DNA of 61,470 nt from assembly GCF_001672915.1 (NCBI RefSeq), contig NZ_LZKR01000085.1, positions 1 through 61,470 of the forward strand. Reading direction: 5' to 3'. Positions 53,561-61,470 of the stretch are shown piece after piece. The DNA is from Mycobacterium sp. 1245805.9 (GTDB lineage: Bacteria > Actinomycetota > Actinomycetes > Mycobacteriales > Mycobacteriaceae). Position numbers and translations under genes: made by a program. Each line of letters opens with the position of its first letter. Within the stretch, counting starts at the first letter, position 1. The notes beneath the pieces are model-generated. The model had not been told where the DNA came from and did no database searches. It worked only from the letters and a program-made list of their open reading frames with translations.

Positions 53561-55801
53561 GTGGCGTCGCTGTCCGACCGGCTGGACTACGTGGTGGGCG
53601 GCAAGGTGATCAAGCTGCTCGACGAAATATTCGGCATCCGGACCGTGGACGACTTGCTGCGCCATTACCCCCGCGGCTACTCCGAAGGCGCGAGCCTGTG
53701 GGGCTTCGGCGACGAGCGGCCCGAGGAGGGCGAGCACATCACCATCGTCGACGTCATCACGGATGCCTTCACGAAGCCGATGAACAAGGACCCGAAGAAG
53801 AAATACTGCCGCATCACCGTTGGCAGCGGACGCAACAAGGTGACGGCGACATTCTTCAATGCGGGGTGGATCAGCAAGGAGCTGACCAAACACACCAAGG
53901 TGATGTTGTCCGGCGAAGTCGGTTACTACAAGGGCGCTATGCAGTTCACGCACCCGGCCTTTCTCGTTCTCGATTCACCGGACGGCAAGGCCCACGGCAC
54001 CAAGTCGCTGGCCAAAATCGCGGGCGCGTCACGAGCCTCCACGGCCGAAGAGGTCTTGGATGCTTACGAACGCCGCTTCTTCGCGATCTATCCCGCCAGC
54101 GCGAAATTGCAGAGCTGGGACATCTTCGCGACCGTCCGCCAGGTGCTCAACATGCTCGACCCGGTGCCCGACCCGCTGCCGGAAGAGCTGCGCGCCGAAC
54201 TCGGCCTGATCTCCGAGGACGAGGCGCTGCGAGCGATCCATCTCTCTGAGGACGAGCGCGAACGGCAAAGGGCGCGTGAGCGATTGACGTTCGACGAGGC
54301 CGTCGGCCTGCAGTGGGCGCTGGTCGCCCGTCGGCACGGCGAGCTGTCGGAATCGGGGCCCCCGGCACCGCGACGCGACGACGGCCTGGCCTCGGAGTTG
54401 TTGCGGCGGTTGCCTTTCGAGCTGACGGCGGGACAGCGCGAGGTGCTCGCCGTGCTGTCCGAGGGGCTGGCGGCGACCCGCCCGATGAACCGCCTGCTGC
54501 AGGGCGAGGTCGGCTCCGGCAAGACGATCGTGTCGGTGCTGGCGATGCTGCAGATGGTCGACGCGGGCTACCAGTGTGCGCTGCTGGCGCCCACGGAAGT
54601 CCTTGCCGCACAACATCTCCGATCGATCCGCGATGTCCTCGGCGAGTTGGCGATGGCGGGCCAGCTGGGCGGGGCGGACAACGCGACCCGGGTGGCGCTG
54701 CTCACCGGCTCGATGACGGCCGCGCAGAAGAAGCAGGTCCGTGACGAGGTCGCCGGCGGTCACGCCGGCATCGTCATCGGCACCCATGCGCTGCTGCAGG
54801 ACGCGGTGAACTTCCACAACCTGGGCATGGTCGTCGTCGACGAACAGCACCGGTTCGGCGTCGAGCAGCGAGATCAATTGCGCGCCAAGGCCCCCGCGGG
54901 CATCACGCCGCACCTGCTGGTGATGACGGCGACTCCGATACCGCGTACCGTCGCGCTCACGGTGTACGGCGACCTGGAGACCTCGACGCTGCGCGAACTT
55001 CCGCGCGGGCGCCAGCCGATCAACACCAACGTCATCTTTATCGGCGACAAGCCCGCCTGGCTCGAGCGCGCCTGGCACCGCATCATCGAGGAGGTCTCCG
55101 CGGGCCGCCAGGTCTATGTGGTGGCGCCGCGAATCGACGAGACCGACGACAGCGGAAAGGAGAACGAAAAGGAAAAGGAAAAAGAGGAGGGCCGCCGTCC
55201 GTCGTCGACCGCGGTGGGACTGTTCGACCGATTGCGCTCCCGGGAGCTGGCGGACCTGCGGCTGGCCCTGATGCACGGGCGGTTGTCGGCCGACGAGAAG
55301 GACGCCGCGATGGCCGCCTTCCGCGCGGGTGACGTCGACGTCCTGGTGTGCACCACCGTCATTGAGGTCGGTGTCGACGTTCCCAACGCCACGATCATGC
55401 TGGTGATGGACGCCGACCGGTTCGGCATCAGCCAGCTGCATCAGCTGCGCGGCCGCATCGGCCGGGGCAAGCATCCGAGCCTGTGCCTGCTGGCCAGCTG
55501 GGTCCCGCCGGAATCGCAGGCCGGTCGGCGGCTGCGTGCCGTGGCCGAGACCATGGACGGCTTCGCCCTGGCCGACCTGGACCTCAGGGAACGCCGCGAG
55601 GGAGATGTGCTGGGCCGCAACCAATCCGGTCGGGCCGTGACGTTGCGGCTGCTGTCGCTGGCCGACCACGGAACCTACATCGAGGCCGCCCGCGACTACT
55701 GCGTGCGGACCTACGAGCGCGATCCCGCCAACCCCGAATTGGCCTTGCTGGCGGCGCGTTTCACCGACACCGACCGGATCGAATACCTGGACAAGGCGTG
55801 A
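53561..55801 (+). CDS. recG: ATP-dependent DNA helicase RecG
   Basis: RecG remodels stalled forks and Holliday junctions. The 746 residues comprise an N-terminal wedge/OB domain and two helicase domains with Walker A GEVGSGKTIVS, the DEQH box VVDEQHRFGVEQR, TATPIPRT (motif III), VGVDVPNATIM and QLRGRIGRGKHPSLC. A short charged insert (KENEKEKEKEEGRR, near residue 535) interrupts the second domain; it may be a loop particular to mycobacteria. GTG 53561 is used, 2 bases after the upstream stop. The stop overlaps the HNH gene. Confidence 0.96.
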   Translation: MASLSDRLDYVVGGKVIKLLDEIFGIRTVDDLLRHYPRGYSEGASLWGFGDERPEEGEHITIVDVITDAFTKPMNKDPKKKYCRITVGSGRNKVTATFFNAGWISKELTKHTKVMLSGEVGYYKGAMQFTHPAFLVLDSPDGKAHGTKSLAKIAGASRASTAEEVLDAYERRFFAIYPASAKLQSWDIFATVRQVLNMLDPVPDPLPEELRAELGLISEDEALRAIHLSEDERERQRARERLTFDEAVGLQWALVARRHGELSESGPPAPRRDDGLASELLRRLPFELTAGQREVLAVLSEGLAATRPMNRLLQGEVGSGKTIVSVLAMLQMVDAGYQCALLAPTEVLAAQHLRSIRDVLGELAMAGQLGGADNATRVALLTGSMTAAQKKQVRDEVAGGHAGIVIGTHALLQDAVNFHNLGMVVVDEQHRFGVEQRDQLRAKAPAGITPHLLVMTATPIPRTVALTVYGDLETSTLRELPRGRQPINTNVIFIGDKPAWLERAWHRIIEEVSAGRQVYVVAPRIDETDDSGKENEKEKEKEEGRRPSSTAVGLFDRLRSRELADLRLALMHGRLSADEKDAAMAAFRAGDVDVLVCTTVIEVGVDVPNATIMLVMDADRFGISQLHQLRGRIGRGKHPSLCLLASWVPPESQAGRRLRAVAETMDGFALADLDLRERREGDVLGRNQSGRAVTLRLLSLADHGTYIEAARDYCVRTYERDPANPELALLAARFTDTDRIEYLDKA

Positions 55802-56508
55802 ACCGGAAGCTGCTGCTGTGGTTGTCGGCGGCCGCGCTGCTCGCGGTGTTGGTCGCCTACCAGACGCTGGGATCGCTGTCGTCCAAGCGCGCCGAGGTCG
55901 CCGCCCGCGCCGATGTGCCGACGGTGCAACCCGGCACCGACGTGCTCGCGGGCGTCGCCGTGTTGCCGGAGCGGGCCCACCGCTACGACTACCGTCGCGC
56001 GGCGTTCGGCGACGCCTGGGATGACGACAACGATGCCCCGCTCGGGCACAACGGGTGTGACACCCGCGACGACATCCTCGACCGCGACCTCGTCGACAAG
56101 ACCTACGTGTCGATCAAGCGGTGCCCGAACGCGGTGGCGACCGGGACCCTGCACGACCCGTACACCAACACCACGGTCATGTTTCAGCGCGGGGCCAAGG
56201 TGGGCGAGGCGGTGCAGATCGACCACATCGTCCCGCTGGCCTACGCCTGGGACATGGGGGCCTACGGCTGGCCGCTCCCCGAGCGGCTGCGCTTCGCGAA
56301 CGATCCGGCCAACCTGCTGGCCGTTGAGGGGCAGGCCAATCAGGACAAGGGCGATTCGCCGCCCGCGCAGTGGATGCCGCCGAACACCGCGTTCGCGTGC
56401 CAGTACGCGGTGCAGTTCATCGCCGTGCTGCGCGGCTACCAGCTGCCGGTCGACCAGCCCTCAGCGGGGGTGCTGCGGCAGGCCGCGGCCACCTGCCCGG
56501 CGGGGTAG
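55798..56508 (+). CDS. Exported HNH-nuclease-like protein (Rv2972c-like)
   Basis: A 236-residue protein with an N-terminal signal anchor (LLLWLSAAALLAVLVAYQTLG) and a DUF1524/GmrSD-type HNH domain: QIDHIVPLAYAWDMGA supplies the metal-binding Asp-His, and NDPANLLAVEGQANQDKGDSPPAQW the Asn and Lys. Four or more Cys outside suggest disulfides. It may degrade extracellular nucleic acid; activity is unproven. GTG 55798 overlaps the recG stop. Confidence 0.85.
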   Translation: MNRKLLLWLSAAALLAVLVAYQTLGSLSSKRAEVAARADVPTVQPGTDVLAGVAVLPERAHRYDYRRAAFGDAWDDDNDAPLGHNGCDTRDDILDRDLVDKTYVSIKRCPNAVATGTLHDPYTNTTVMFQRGAKVGEAVQIDHIVPLAYAWDMGAYGWPLPERLRFANDPANLLAVEGQANQDKGDSPPAQWMPPNTAFACQYAVQFIAVLRGYQLPVDQPSAGVLRQAAATCPAG

Positions 56509-56517
56509 CCCGGCCCC

Positions 56518-57369
56518 CTAGGAGCCGTCGTAGGTGTCCGGGTCCGGGCGCAGCCTGGTGCCGTCGTTGAGGCCGTTGATCGTATCCATGTGTTCGCCGG
56601 CCAATTCGAAATCGAAGATGTCCAAATTGCTGGCGATGCGCTCGGGGTTGCTCGAGCGGAAAATCACCGAATTGCCCAGTTGCACGTTCCACCGCAACAG
56701 CACCTGCGCCGGCGTCTTGCCGTATTCGGCGGCCACCGAGGCCACGGTCGGGTTGTCGATCAGCTTGCCCAGCGCGAGGGGCGTGTAGGACTGGGTGACG
56801 ACGTTGTGCTGCGCGTTGGCCTTGCGCATCCCGTCCTGGTTGAGCAGCGGGTGCAACTCGATCTGGTTGACCGCCGGGGTGACGAAGGTCAGGTCGATCA
56901 CGGTGGAGAGCTGGTCCTCGGTGAAGTTGGAGACCCCGATCGAGCGGGCGTGGCCTTCCCCGCGGGACTGGATCATGCCGCCGAAGGCGTCGACGTACTG
57001 GCCCAGCGCCGGGGCCGGCCAATGAATGAGGTAGAGGTCGACGTAGTCCAGGCCGAGACGCTCCAGGCTGGCGCTGCAGGCCAACGGGGCCTTGCTGAAA
57101 CCCTGGTCCGGGGTGGCCAGCTTGGTGGTGACGAACAACTCCGCGCGCGGAATCCCGGAGGCCGCGATCGCGCGGCCCACGGCGGCTTCGTTGCCGTAGG
57201 CGGCGGCGGTGTCGATGAGCCGGCAGCCGAATTCCAGCGCGGCCGATACCGCGCGCTCGGTCTCGTCCTCCGACAACTCGGCGACGCCGAGGCCGAGCAC
57301 CGGGATGGTGTTTTCGTCATTGAGAGCTATCGACGGTATGGCGGCGCTCGACTCGCGAGTCAACGTCAT
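56518..57369 (-). CDS. Aldo/keto reductase (Rv2971-like)
   Basis: The 283 residues form an NADPH-dependent AKR barrel. Catalytic residues are visible as Asp/Tyr in [16 protein letters not shown], Lys in [13 protein letters not shown] and His in [32 protein letters not shown] binds the NADPH phosphate. Length matches the M. tuberculosis homologue. It converges on the HNH gene and is divergent from lipN by 251 bases, in which I see no clear motif. Confidence 0.93.
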   Translation of the reverse strand: MTLTRESSAAIPSIALNDENTIPVLGLGVAELSEDETERAVSAALEFGCRLIDTAAAYGNEAAVGRAIAASGIPRAELFVTTKLATPDQGFSKAPLACSASLERLGLDYVDLYLIHWPAPALGQYVDAFGGMIQSRGEGHARSIGVSNFTEDQLSTVIDLTFVTPAVNQIELHPLLNQDGMRKANAQHNVVTQSYTPLALGKLIDNPTVASVAAEYGKTPAQVLLRWNVQLGNSVIFRSSNPERIASNLDIFDFELAGEHMDTINGLNDGTRLRPDPDTYDGS

Positions 57370-57620
57370 TCACCTACCTGTGAAATTGAAGTTTCGTGGA
57401 TTCGGATCCGCCGTCGAAATTTCTCGCATTTCGTCTGGGTTCACCGACTTGGGGATCACGATATTACCCAGCTGCAAACGCCACGTAGTCGACGCCCGCG
57501 CGGGTGTCCCCCCGACCGCGCGTCTCGCCGCCGCCCGTAGAGTTGGTCGCACGGCGCGCCGGGTATAGACGGGTATCGGACAACCGTCGTGCGGCGTGAC
57601 GAGGGGAGCAGGAGAAACTC

Positions 57621-58733
57621 ATGGCCAAGAGTCTCGCGGTGGACCTCGACCTCGGAGCCAAACGCGCATCGATGCGCTGGACGAGCCGCGTGCAGGGCGC
57701 CGTCTCCACCATCGGCGTCAAGGTCATTCCCTGGATCCCGACGCCGGCCAAGCGGGCACTGTTCGGCGGCCGCTCGGTGATCATCGACGGCAACACGCTG
57801 GACCCGACGCTGCAGCTGATGCTGTCCGGGTTGCACGCCGTCGGTATCGACGGCCTGGTCGTCGACGACGACGCGGCCGCGTCCCGCGCCCAGCTCCGCG
57901 AGACGACGGCGGCCCTGCCCGGGCCGCAGGTTCACGTCGAGGTGGACGAGATCTCGCTGCCCGGACCGGCCGGCGAGATCCGCGCGCGCCACTACCGCCC
58001 GGCCGACGGGACGGACGCGCCGCTGCTGGTCTTCTATCACGGCGGGGGATGGGTGATCGGCGACCTGGACACGTACGACCCGCTGTGCCGGCTGATATGC
58101 CGGGACGCCGGGATCCACGTGTTGTCGGTCGACTACCGGCTGGCGCCCGAGCACCCGGCGCCGGCGGCGGTCGACGATGCGTATGCGGCCTTCAAATGGG
58201 CGCACGAGCACGCCGCAGAACTCGGTGCGGCCCCCGGGCGGGTCGCGGTCGGCGGCGACAGCGCCGGCGGCAACCTGGCCGCCGTCGTCGCTCAGCTGGC
58301 GCGAAACGAGGGCGGCCCCGCCCCCGTGCTGCAGTGGCTGATCTACCCGCGCACCGACTTCACGGCGCAAACCCGGTCGATGGGCCTGTTCGCCCGCGGC
58401 TTCCTGCTGACCCGCCGCGACATGGACTGGTTCGAGGCGCAGTACCTGCGGGGCTCGGGGATCGATCCGGCCGATCCGCGGCTGTCGCCGCTGCACGCCG
58501 AGTCGCTGTCGGGCCTGGCGCCCGCGCTGATCGCGGTCGGCGGCTTCGATCCGCTGCGCGACGAGGGCGAGGCCTATGCCGCGGCCCTGCGGGCCGCGGG
58601 GACCGCGGTGGACCTGCGCTACATGGGCTCGCTGACCCACGGCTTCGTGAACCTGTTCCAGCTCGGCGGCGACAGCGCCGTCGGCACCAGCGAACTGATT
58701 TCGGCGTTGCGCGCCCATCTGAGCCGCGCCTGA
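57621..58733 (+). CDS. lipN: HSL-family esterase/lipase LipN
   Basis: LipN is a cytosolic carboxylesterase of the hormone-sensitive lipase group. The 370 residues have YHGGGWVIGDLDTYD (HGGG oxyanion hole), VGGDSAGGNLAAVVAQ with the nucleophile Ser (GDSAG), GFDPLRDEGEAYA (Asp) and LTHGFVNLF (His), a full triad. ATG 57621 follows GCAGGAGAAACTC, a good ribosome binding site. Confidence 0.94.
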   Translation: MAKSLAVDLDLGAKRASMRWTSRVQGAVSTIGVKVIPWIPTPAKRALFGGRSVIIDGNTLDPTLQLMLSGLHAVGIDGLVVDDDAAASRAQLRETTAALPGPQVHVEVDEISLPGPAGEIRARHYRPADGTDAPLLVFYHGGGWVIGDLDTYDPLCRLICRDAGIHVLSVDYRLAPEHPAPAAVDDAYAAFKWAHEHAAELGAAPGRVAVGGDSAGGNLAAVVAQLARNEGGPAPVLQWLIYPRTDFTAQTRSMGLFARGFLLTRRDMDWFEAQYLRGSGIDPADPRLSPLHAESLSGLAPALIAVGGFDPLRDEGEAYAAALRAAGTAVDLRYMGSLTHGFVNLFQLGGDSAVGTSELISALRAHLSRA

Positions 58734-58808
58734 GTCACCGGGCGTCGCGCCGGTACGCTAGAGGCGCCTCTCAAGCGTGCATCACCGTGACGAAGGATCA
58801 GCGAACCC

Positions 58809-59567
58809 GTGGCCGACAAACCCAAACGCCCCCCGCGCTACGACCTGAAGTCCGGCACCGGGAAATCCGGCCGCCTCATCCAGATCGCGGGCACCGCGTT
58901 CGTCGTACTCCTGCTCGTCGGCGTCGTCTACTGGGCCGTCAGCCACAAGAAGAAGCCCGGCGCCACCGGCGAGGGCGACACGGTGCGGGTGACGTCGAGC
59001 AAGCTGGTCACCCAGCCGGGGACCAGCACCCCGAAGGCCGTGGTGACGTTCTACGAGGACTTCCTCTGTCCGGCCTGCGGTAATTTCGAGCGCACTTATG
59101 GGCCGACCGTTTCCAAGCTGATCGACATCGGCGCCATCGCCGCCGATTACTCCATGGTCGCGATCCTCGACAGCCAGCGAAACCAGAACTATTCGTCGCG
59201 GGCGGGCGCGGCGGCCCTGTGCGTCGCCGACGAATCCATGGACGCGTTCCGCCGTTTCCACAGCGCGCTCTACAGCGCGGACATCCAGCCCAACGAGCGC
59301 GGCACCAGCTTCCCCGACAACGCGCGGCTCATCGAACTCGCCCGTGAGGCCGGCGCCGCCGGCAAGGTCCCCGACTGCATCAACAGCGGCAAGTACCTTT
59401 CCAAGGTCACCGGCGAGGCGGCGGCCGCCAAGATCAACGCCACCCCGACCATCAAGATCAACGGCGAAGATTACGAGCCGTCGACGCCCGACGCGCTCGT
59501 CGGCAAGATCAAGTCGATAGTCGGCGACGTGCCGGGCCTGGACACCGCCGTCGCTCCCGCGGCGTGA
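58809..59567 (+). CDS. Membrane-anchored DsbA-like thiol oxidoreductase (Rv2969c-like)
   Basis: The 252-residue protein has a single N-terminal membrane segment (IQIAGTAFVVLLLVGVVYWAV, residues 24-44) and a periplasmic thioredoxin-fold domain with active site CPAC in YEDFLCPACGNFE and a cis-Pro loop INATPTIKINGEDYEPS. It introduces disulfides into exported proteins. The stop overlaps the start of the VKOR gene, its likely reoxidising partner. Confidence 0.92.
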   Translation: MADKPKRPPRYDLKSGTGKSGRLIQIAGTAFVVLLLVGVVYWAVSHKKKPGATGEGDTVRVTSSKLVTQPGTSTPKAVVTFYEDFLCPACGNFERTYGPTVSKLIDIGAIAADYSMVAILDSQRNQNYSSRAGAAALCVADESMDAFRRFHSALYSADIQPNERGTSFPDNARLIELAREAGAAGKVPDCINSGKYLSKVTGEAAAAKINATPTIKINGEDYEPSTPDALVGKIKSIVGDVPGLDTAVAPAA

Positions 59568-60199
59568 CGACCACCCCGGTGTCCGCGCAACCCGCCGAGG
59601 ACGGCGGCGAGGCGGCGCCGGATTCGGCGACCCGGGCGCCCGCGCCCAGCGCGTGGTGGGTGCTCATCGCCGGGGTGATCGGCCTGGGCGCGTCGATGAC
59701 CCTGACGGTGGAGAAGATCCAGCTGCTGCTCAACCCGGCGTATGTGCCGACGTGCAACATCAACCCGATCGTCTCGTGCGGGTCGGTGATGGTGACGCCG
59801 CAGGCGTCGGTGCTGGGATTCCCCAACCCGGTGCTCGGACTGGTGGGCTTCACGGTGGTGATCGTCACGGGCGTCCTGGCCGTCGCGAAAGTGCCACTGC
59901 CGCAATGGTATTGGGTCGGGCTGACGGTCGGGGTGCTGCTCGGTGCGGCGTTCGTGCACTGGCTGATCTTTCAGAGCCTGTATCGCATCGGGGCGTTGTG
60001 CCCGTACTGCATGGTGGTCTGGGTGGTCATCATCGCGCTGCTGGTGGTGAGCGCGTCGATCGCGTTTCGTCCGGCGCTGCAGACCGGTGGGCTGCGGGTG
60101 CTCTACCAGTGGCGGTGGTCGATCGCCGCGCTGTGGTTCACGGCGGTGTTTCTGCTGATCATGGTGCGGTTCTGGGACTACTGGTCGACGCTGTTGTGA
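59564..60199 (+). CDS. Vitamin K epoxide reductase-like protein (Rv2968c-like)
   Basis: VKOR passes electrons from the DsbA-like protein to menaquinone. The 211 residues have five membrane segments and the two Cys pairs: loop pair in [14 protein letters not shown] and quinone-side CPYC in [10 protein letters not shown]. The order DsbA-like then VKOR is the standard mycobacterial disulfide-forming module. In M. tuberculosis pyruvate carboxylase (pca) follows; here only 4 bases separate this gene from rsmD. Confidence 0.93.
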   Translation: MTTTPVSAQPAEDGGEAAPDSATRAPAPSAWWVLIAGVIGLGASMTLTVEKIQLLLNPAYVPTCNINPIVSCGSVMVTPQASVLGFPNPVLGLVGFTVVIVTGVLAVAKVPLPQWYWVGLTVGVLLGAAFVHWLIFQSLYRIGALCPYCMVVWVVIIALLVVSASIAFRPALQTGGLRVLYQWRWSIAALWFTAVFLLIMVRFWDYWSTLL

Positions 60200-60203
60200 A
60201 CGC

Positions 60204-60758
60204 GTGACCCGGATCATCGGCGGCGTCGCCGGGGGCCGGCGCATCGCCGTTCCACCGCGGGGAACCCGGCCGACCACCGACCGGGTGCGCGAATCGCTGT
60301 TCAACATCATCACCGCGCGGCGCGACCTGACCGGGCTGGCGGTGCTCGACCTGTACGCCGGGTCGGGCGCGCTGGGGCTGGAGGCGCTGTCGCGCGGGGC
60401 CGTGTCCGCGCTCTTCGTGGAATCCGACCAGCGCACCGCGGCGGTCATCGCGCGCAACATCGAGGCGCTGGGCCTGCCCGGCGCGACCCTGCGGCGCGGC
60501 GCGGTGGCGGCCGTCCTGGCGGCCGGGGCCGCGACGCCGGTGGATCTGGTCCTGGCCGACCCGCCCTACGACGTGGACGCCGCGGAGGTGAACGCCGTGC
60601 TGGCCGCGCTGAGCGCGCACGGCTGGGTGCGCGACGGAACCGTCGCCGCGGTGGAGCGTGCGGCCGCCGGCGCCGCGCTGACGTGGCCCGCGGGCTGGTC
60701 GGCGTGGCCCGAGCGCGTCTACGGCGACACCCGCCTGGAGCTGGCCGAATTTGGGTGA
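60204..60758 (+). CDS. rsmD: 16S rRNA (guanine966-N2)-methyltransferase
   Basis: RsmD methylates G966 of 16S rRNA. The 184 residues show [34 protein letters not shown], the SAM loop [20 protein letters not shown] and the catalytic DPPYDV. GTG 60204 lies 4 bases after the VKOR stop. It is followed by a MIRU-like repeat and coaD. Confidence 0.95.
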   Translation: MTRIIGGVAGGRRIAVPPRGTRPTTDRVRESLFNIITARRDLTGLAVLDLYAGSGALGLEALSRGAVSALFVESDQRTAAVIARNIEALGLPGATLRRGAVAAVLAAGAATPVDLVLADPPYDVDAAEVNAVLAALSAHGWVRDGTVAAVERAAAGAALTWPAGWSAWPERVYGDTRLELAEFG

Positions 60759-60780
60759 GCGTGGCGTGTAGCGTCATCCG

Positions 60781-60853
60781 TCATGAGCGCCGCTCTCCCC
60801 CGCAAGCGGGAGGTGCCCCCACCTCATCGCTACGCTCTGCATCGTCGCCGGCG
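60781..60853 (-). repeat. MIRU-like dispersed repeat, long form
   Basis: Read on the minus strand it shares 31 of 32 bases at one end with 29558-29589 and the same GAGCGGCGC/ATGA tail, but carries a further 27-base middle containing a CCCGC/GCGGG hairpin. It lies in the rsmD-coaD spacer in antisense orientation, so unlike the other copy it does not supply a start codon. Confidence 0.7.
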
Positions 60854-60859
60854 CGCGCT

Positions 60860-61342
60860 ATGAGCGGCGCGGTATGTCCCGGATCGTTCGACCCGGTGAC
60901 ATTGGGCCACATCGATGTCTTCGAACGCGCCTCGGCCCAATTCGACGAGGTCGTCGTCGCGATCCTGGTCAACCCCGCCAAGAAGGGCATGTTCGACCTC
61001 GACGAGCGGATCGCCATGATCGAGGAGTCGACGACGCATCTGCCCAACCTGCGGGTCGAGGCCGGCCAGGGCCTGGTGGTCGACTTCGTCAGGGCGCGCG
61101 GAATGACCGCGATCGTGAAGGGCCTGCGCACCGGCACCGACTTCGAGTACGAGCTGCAGATGGCGCAGATGAACAAGCACATCGCCGGTGTGGACACGTT
61201 TTTCGTGGCCACCACGCCGCGCTATTCGTTCGTGTCGTCGTCGCTGGCCAAGGAGGTCGCGATGTTCGGCGGCAACGTGACGGAGCTGTTGCCCGAACCC
61301 GTGAATCGCCGCTTGCGCGAAAAGCTTTCGGACCGGCCCTAG
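60860..61342 (+). CDS. coaD: Phosphopantetheine adenylyltransferase
   Basis: CoaD transfers AMP to 4'-phosphopantetheine in coenzyme A synthesis. The 160 residues contain [21 protein letters not shown] with the nucleotide-binding [20 protein letters not shown] and the second motif [16 protein letters not shown] 60860 gives the family length; a longer in-frame reading from 60683 crosses the repeat and rsmD. Confidence 0.97.
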   Translation: MSGAVCPGSFDPVTLGHIDVFERASAQFDEVVVAILVNPAKKGMFDLDERIAMIEESTTHLPNLRVEAGQGLVVDFVRARGMTAIVKGLRTGTDFEYELQMAQMNKHIAGVDTFFVATTPRYSFVSSSLAKEVAMFGGNVTELLPEPVNRRLREKLSDRP

Positions 61343-61373
61343 TCGAAATTGCCTGTGCCCCAATACAACCGAC

Positions 61374-61470
61374 TTAGTTGTTGCTTGGTGGGGGCTGCGG
61401 TTGGAAGGGGTCGTACCACCACCAGTCGGCGCGTTCGCCGAGGGGTCCCGGGCAGGGTGGGACGGTGGGT
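61374..61470 (-). CDS. 3' end of an unidentified gene with WWWYDPF tail (partial)
   Basis: The last bases read on the minus strand as 31 residues of Pro-rich sequence ending in ERADWWWYDPFQPQPPPSNN and a TAA at 61376-61374. An aromatic run before a Pro-rich end is typical of small exported or surface mycobacterial proteins, but I do not recognise the family. M. tuberculosis has purU next to coaD instead. Most of the gene lies outside the window. Confidence 0.45.
   Translation of the reverse strand, partial: PTVPPCPGPLGERADWWWYDPFQPQPPPSNN

Noticed and set aside
60196..60207. Remnant of pca as a pseudogene
   Set aside because: Only four bases separate the VKOR and rsmD genes, so no remnant can exist at this site.

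Overview
This window comes from a slow-growing, GC-rich Mycobacterium. Its gene order follows, in inverted orientation, the Mycobacterium tuberculosis block from ligA (Rv3014c) to coaD (Rv2965c): ligA, ACT protein, gatCA, pfkA, gatB, lppZ, DoxX, cfp6, ilvBNC, serA, leuB, gltX, tRNA-Gln, tRNA-Glu, iclR, leuCD, hupB, mutT1, ppk1, fbiD, gpsA, ddlA, thiL, ung, recG, lipN, the DsbA/VKOR pair, rsmD, coaD. It is not M. tuberculosis: several loci are inserted, replaced or missing. Synteny statements rest on my memory of H37Rv, since no search was possible.

Region by region. 1-1 kb: a PGRS-like coding tail and an SRPBCC/ArsR pair. 1.2-5.7 kb: ligA coupled to an extra cystathionine-gamma-type PLP enzyme and a DUF5995 protein, then an ACT-domain gene. 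5.9-14.7 kb: gatC-gatA-pfkA, an orphan EspI/MinD-like ATPase, gatB, a flavin reductase-like gene, lppZ, DoxX and cfp6. 14.8-18.4 kb: the ilvBNC operon behind a leader peptide and attenuator. 18.5-25.6 kb: an eight-gene island with lower GC than its flanks that encodes a CDP-6-deoxysugar pathway. 25.9-34.5 kb: wrbA-like, FAD oxidoreductase, serA, leuB, MFS, FAH-family hydrolase, gltX and two tRNAs. 34.5-45.6 kb: F420/PPOX protein, iclR, leuCD, hupB, mutT1, ppk1, fbiD, gpsA, ddlA and a DUF3515 protein. 45.7-51.6 kb: thiL, DUF1330, ung, a quinone-reductase-like gene, a coupled carbonic anhydrase/CMD/DJ-1 operon facing a GlxA-type AraC regulator, and rpmB. 51.9-61.5 kb: a FakA-like DhaL protein, recG, HNH protein, AKR, lipN, DsbA-like/VKOR, rsmD and coaD, with no pyruvate carboxylase gene where M. 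tuberculosis has pca.

The genes form coherent modules. gltX, tRNA-Gln(CUG), tRNA-Glu(CUC) and gatC/A/B together make up the indirect Gln-tRNA route. ilvBNC, leuCD and leuB cover most of branched-chain amino-acid synthesis, with a ribosome-sensing leader on ilvB and an IclR protein divergent from leuCD. The DsbA-like and VKOR proteins form an extracytoplasmic disulfide system.

The most novel-looking part is the island at 18.5-25.6 kb. In order of transcription it encodes a glucose-1-phosphate cytidylyltransferase, CDP-glucose 4,6-dehydratase, 3,5-epimerase-like protein and NovU/TylC3-type C-methyltransferase, then an NAD-dependent reductase, a second C-methyltransferase-like protein and an O-methyltransferase-like protein, with a beta-helix acyltransferase-like gene on the opposite strand. 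Together these could make a CDP-linked, C-methyl-branched, O-methylated 6-deoxy-L-hexose (a vinelose-type sugar). That product is inference. No transposase, CRISPR array or prophage is visible. The window also carries two copies of a MIRU-like repeat, a family of CCGAGCGTG palindromes, and many genes whose start codon lies 6-8 nt after a TAnnnT box, as expected of leaderless transcripts.
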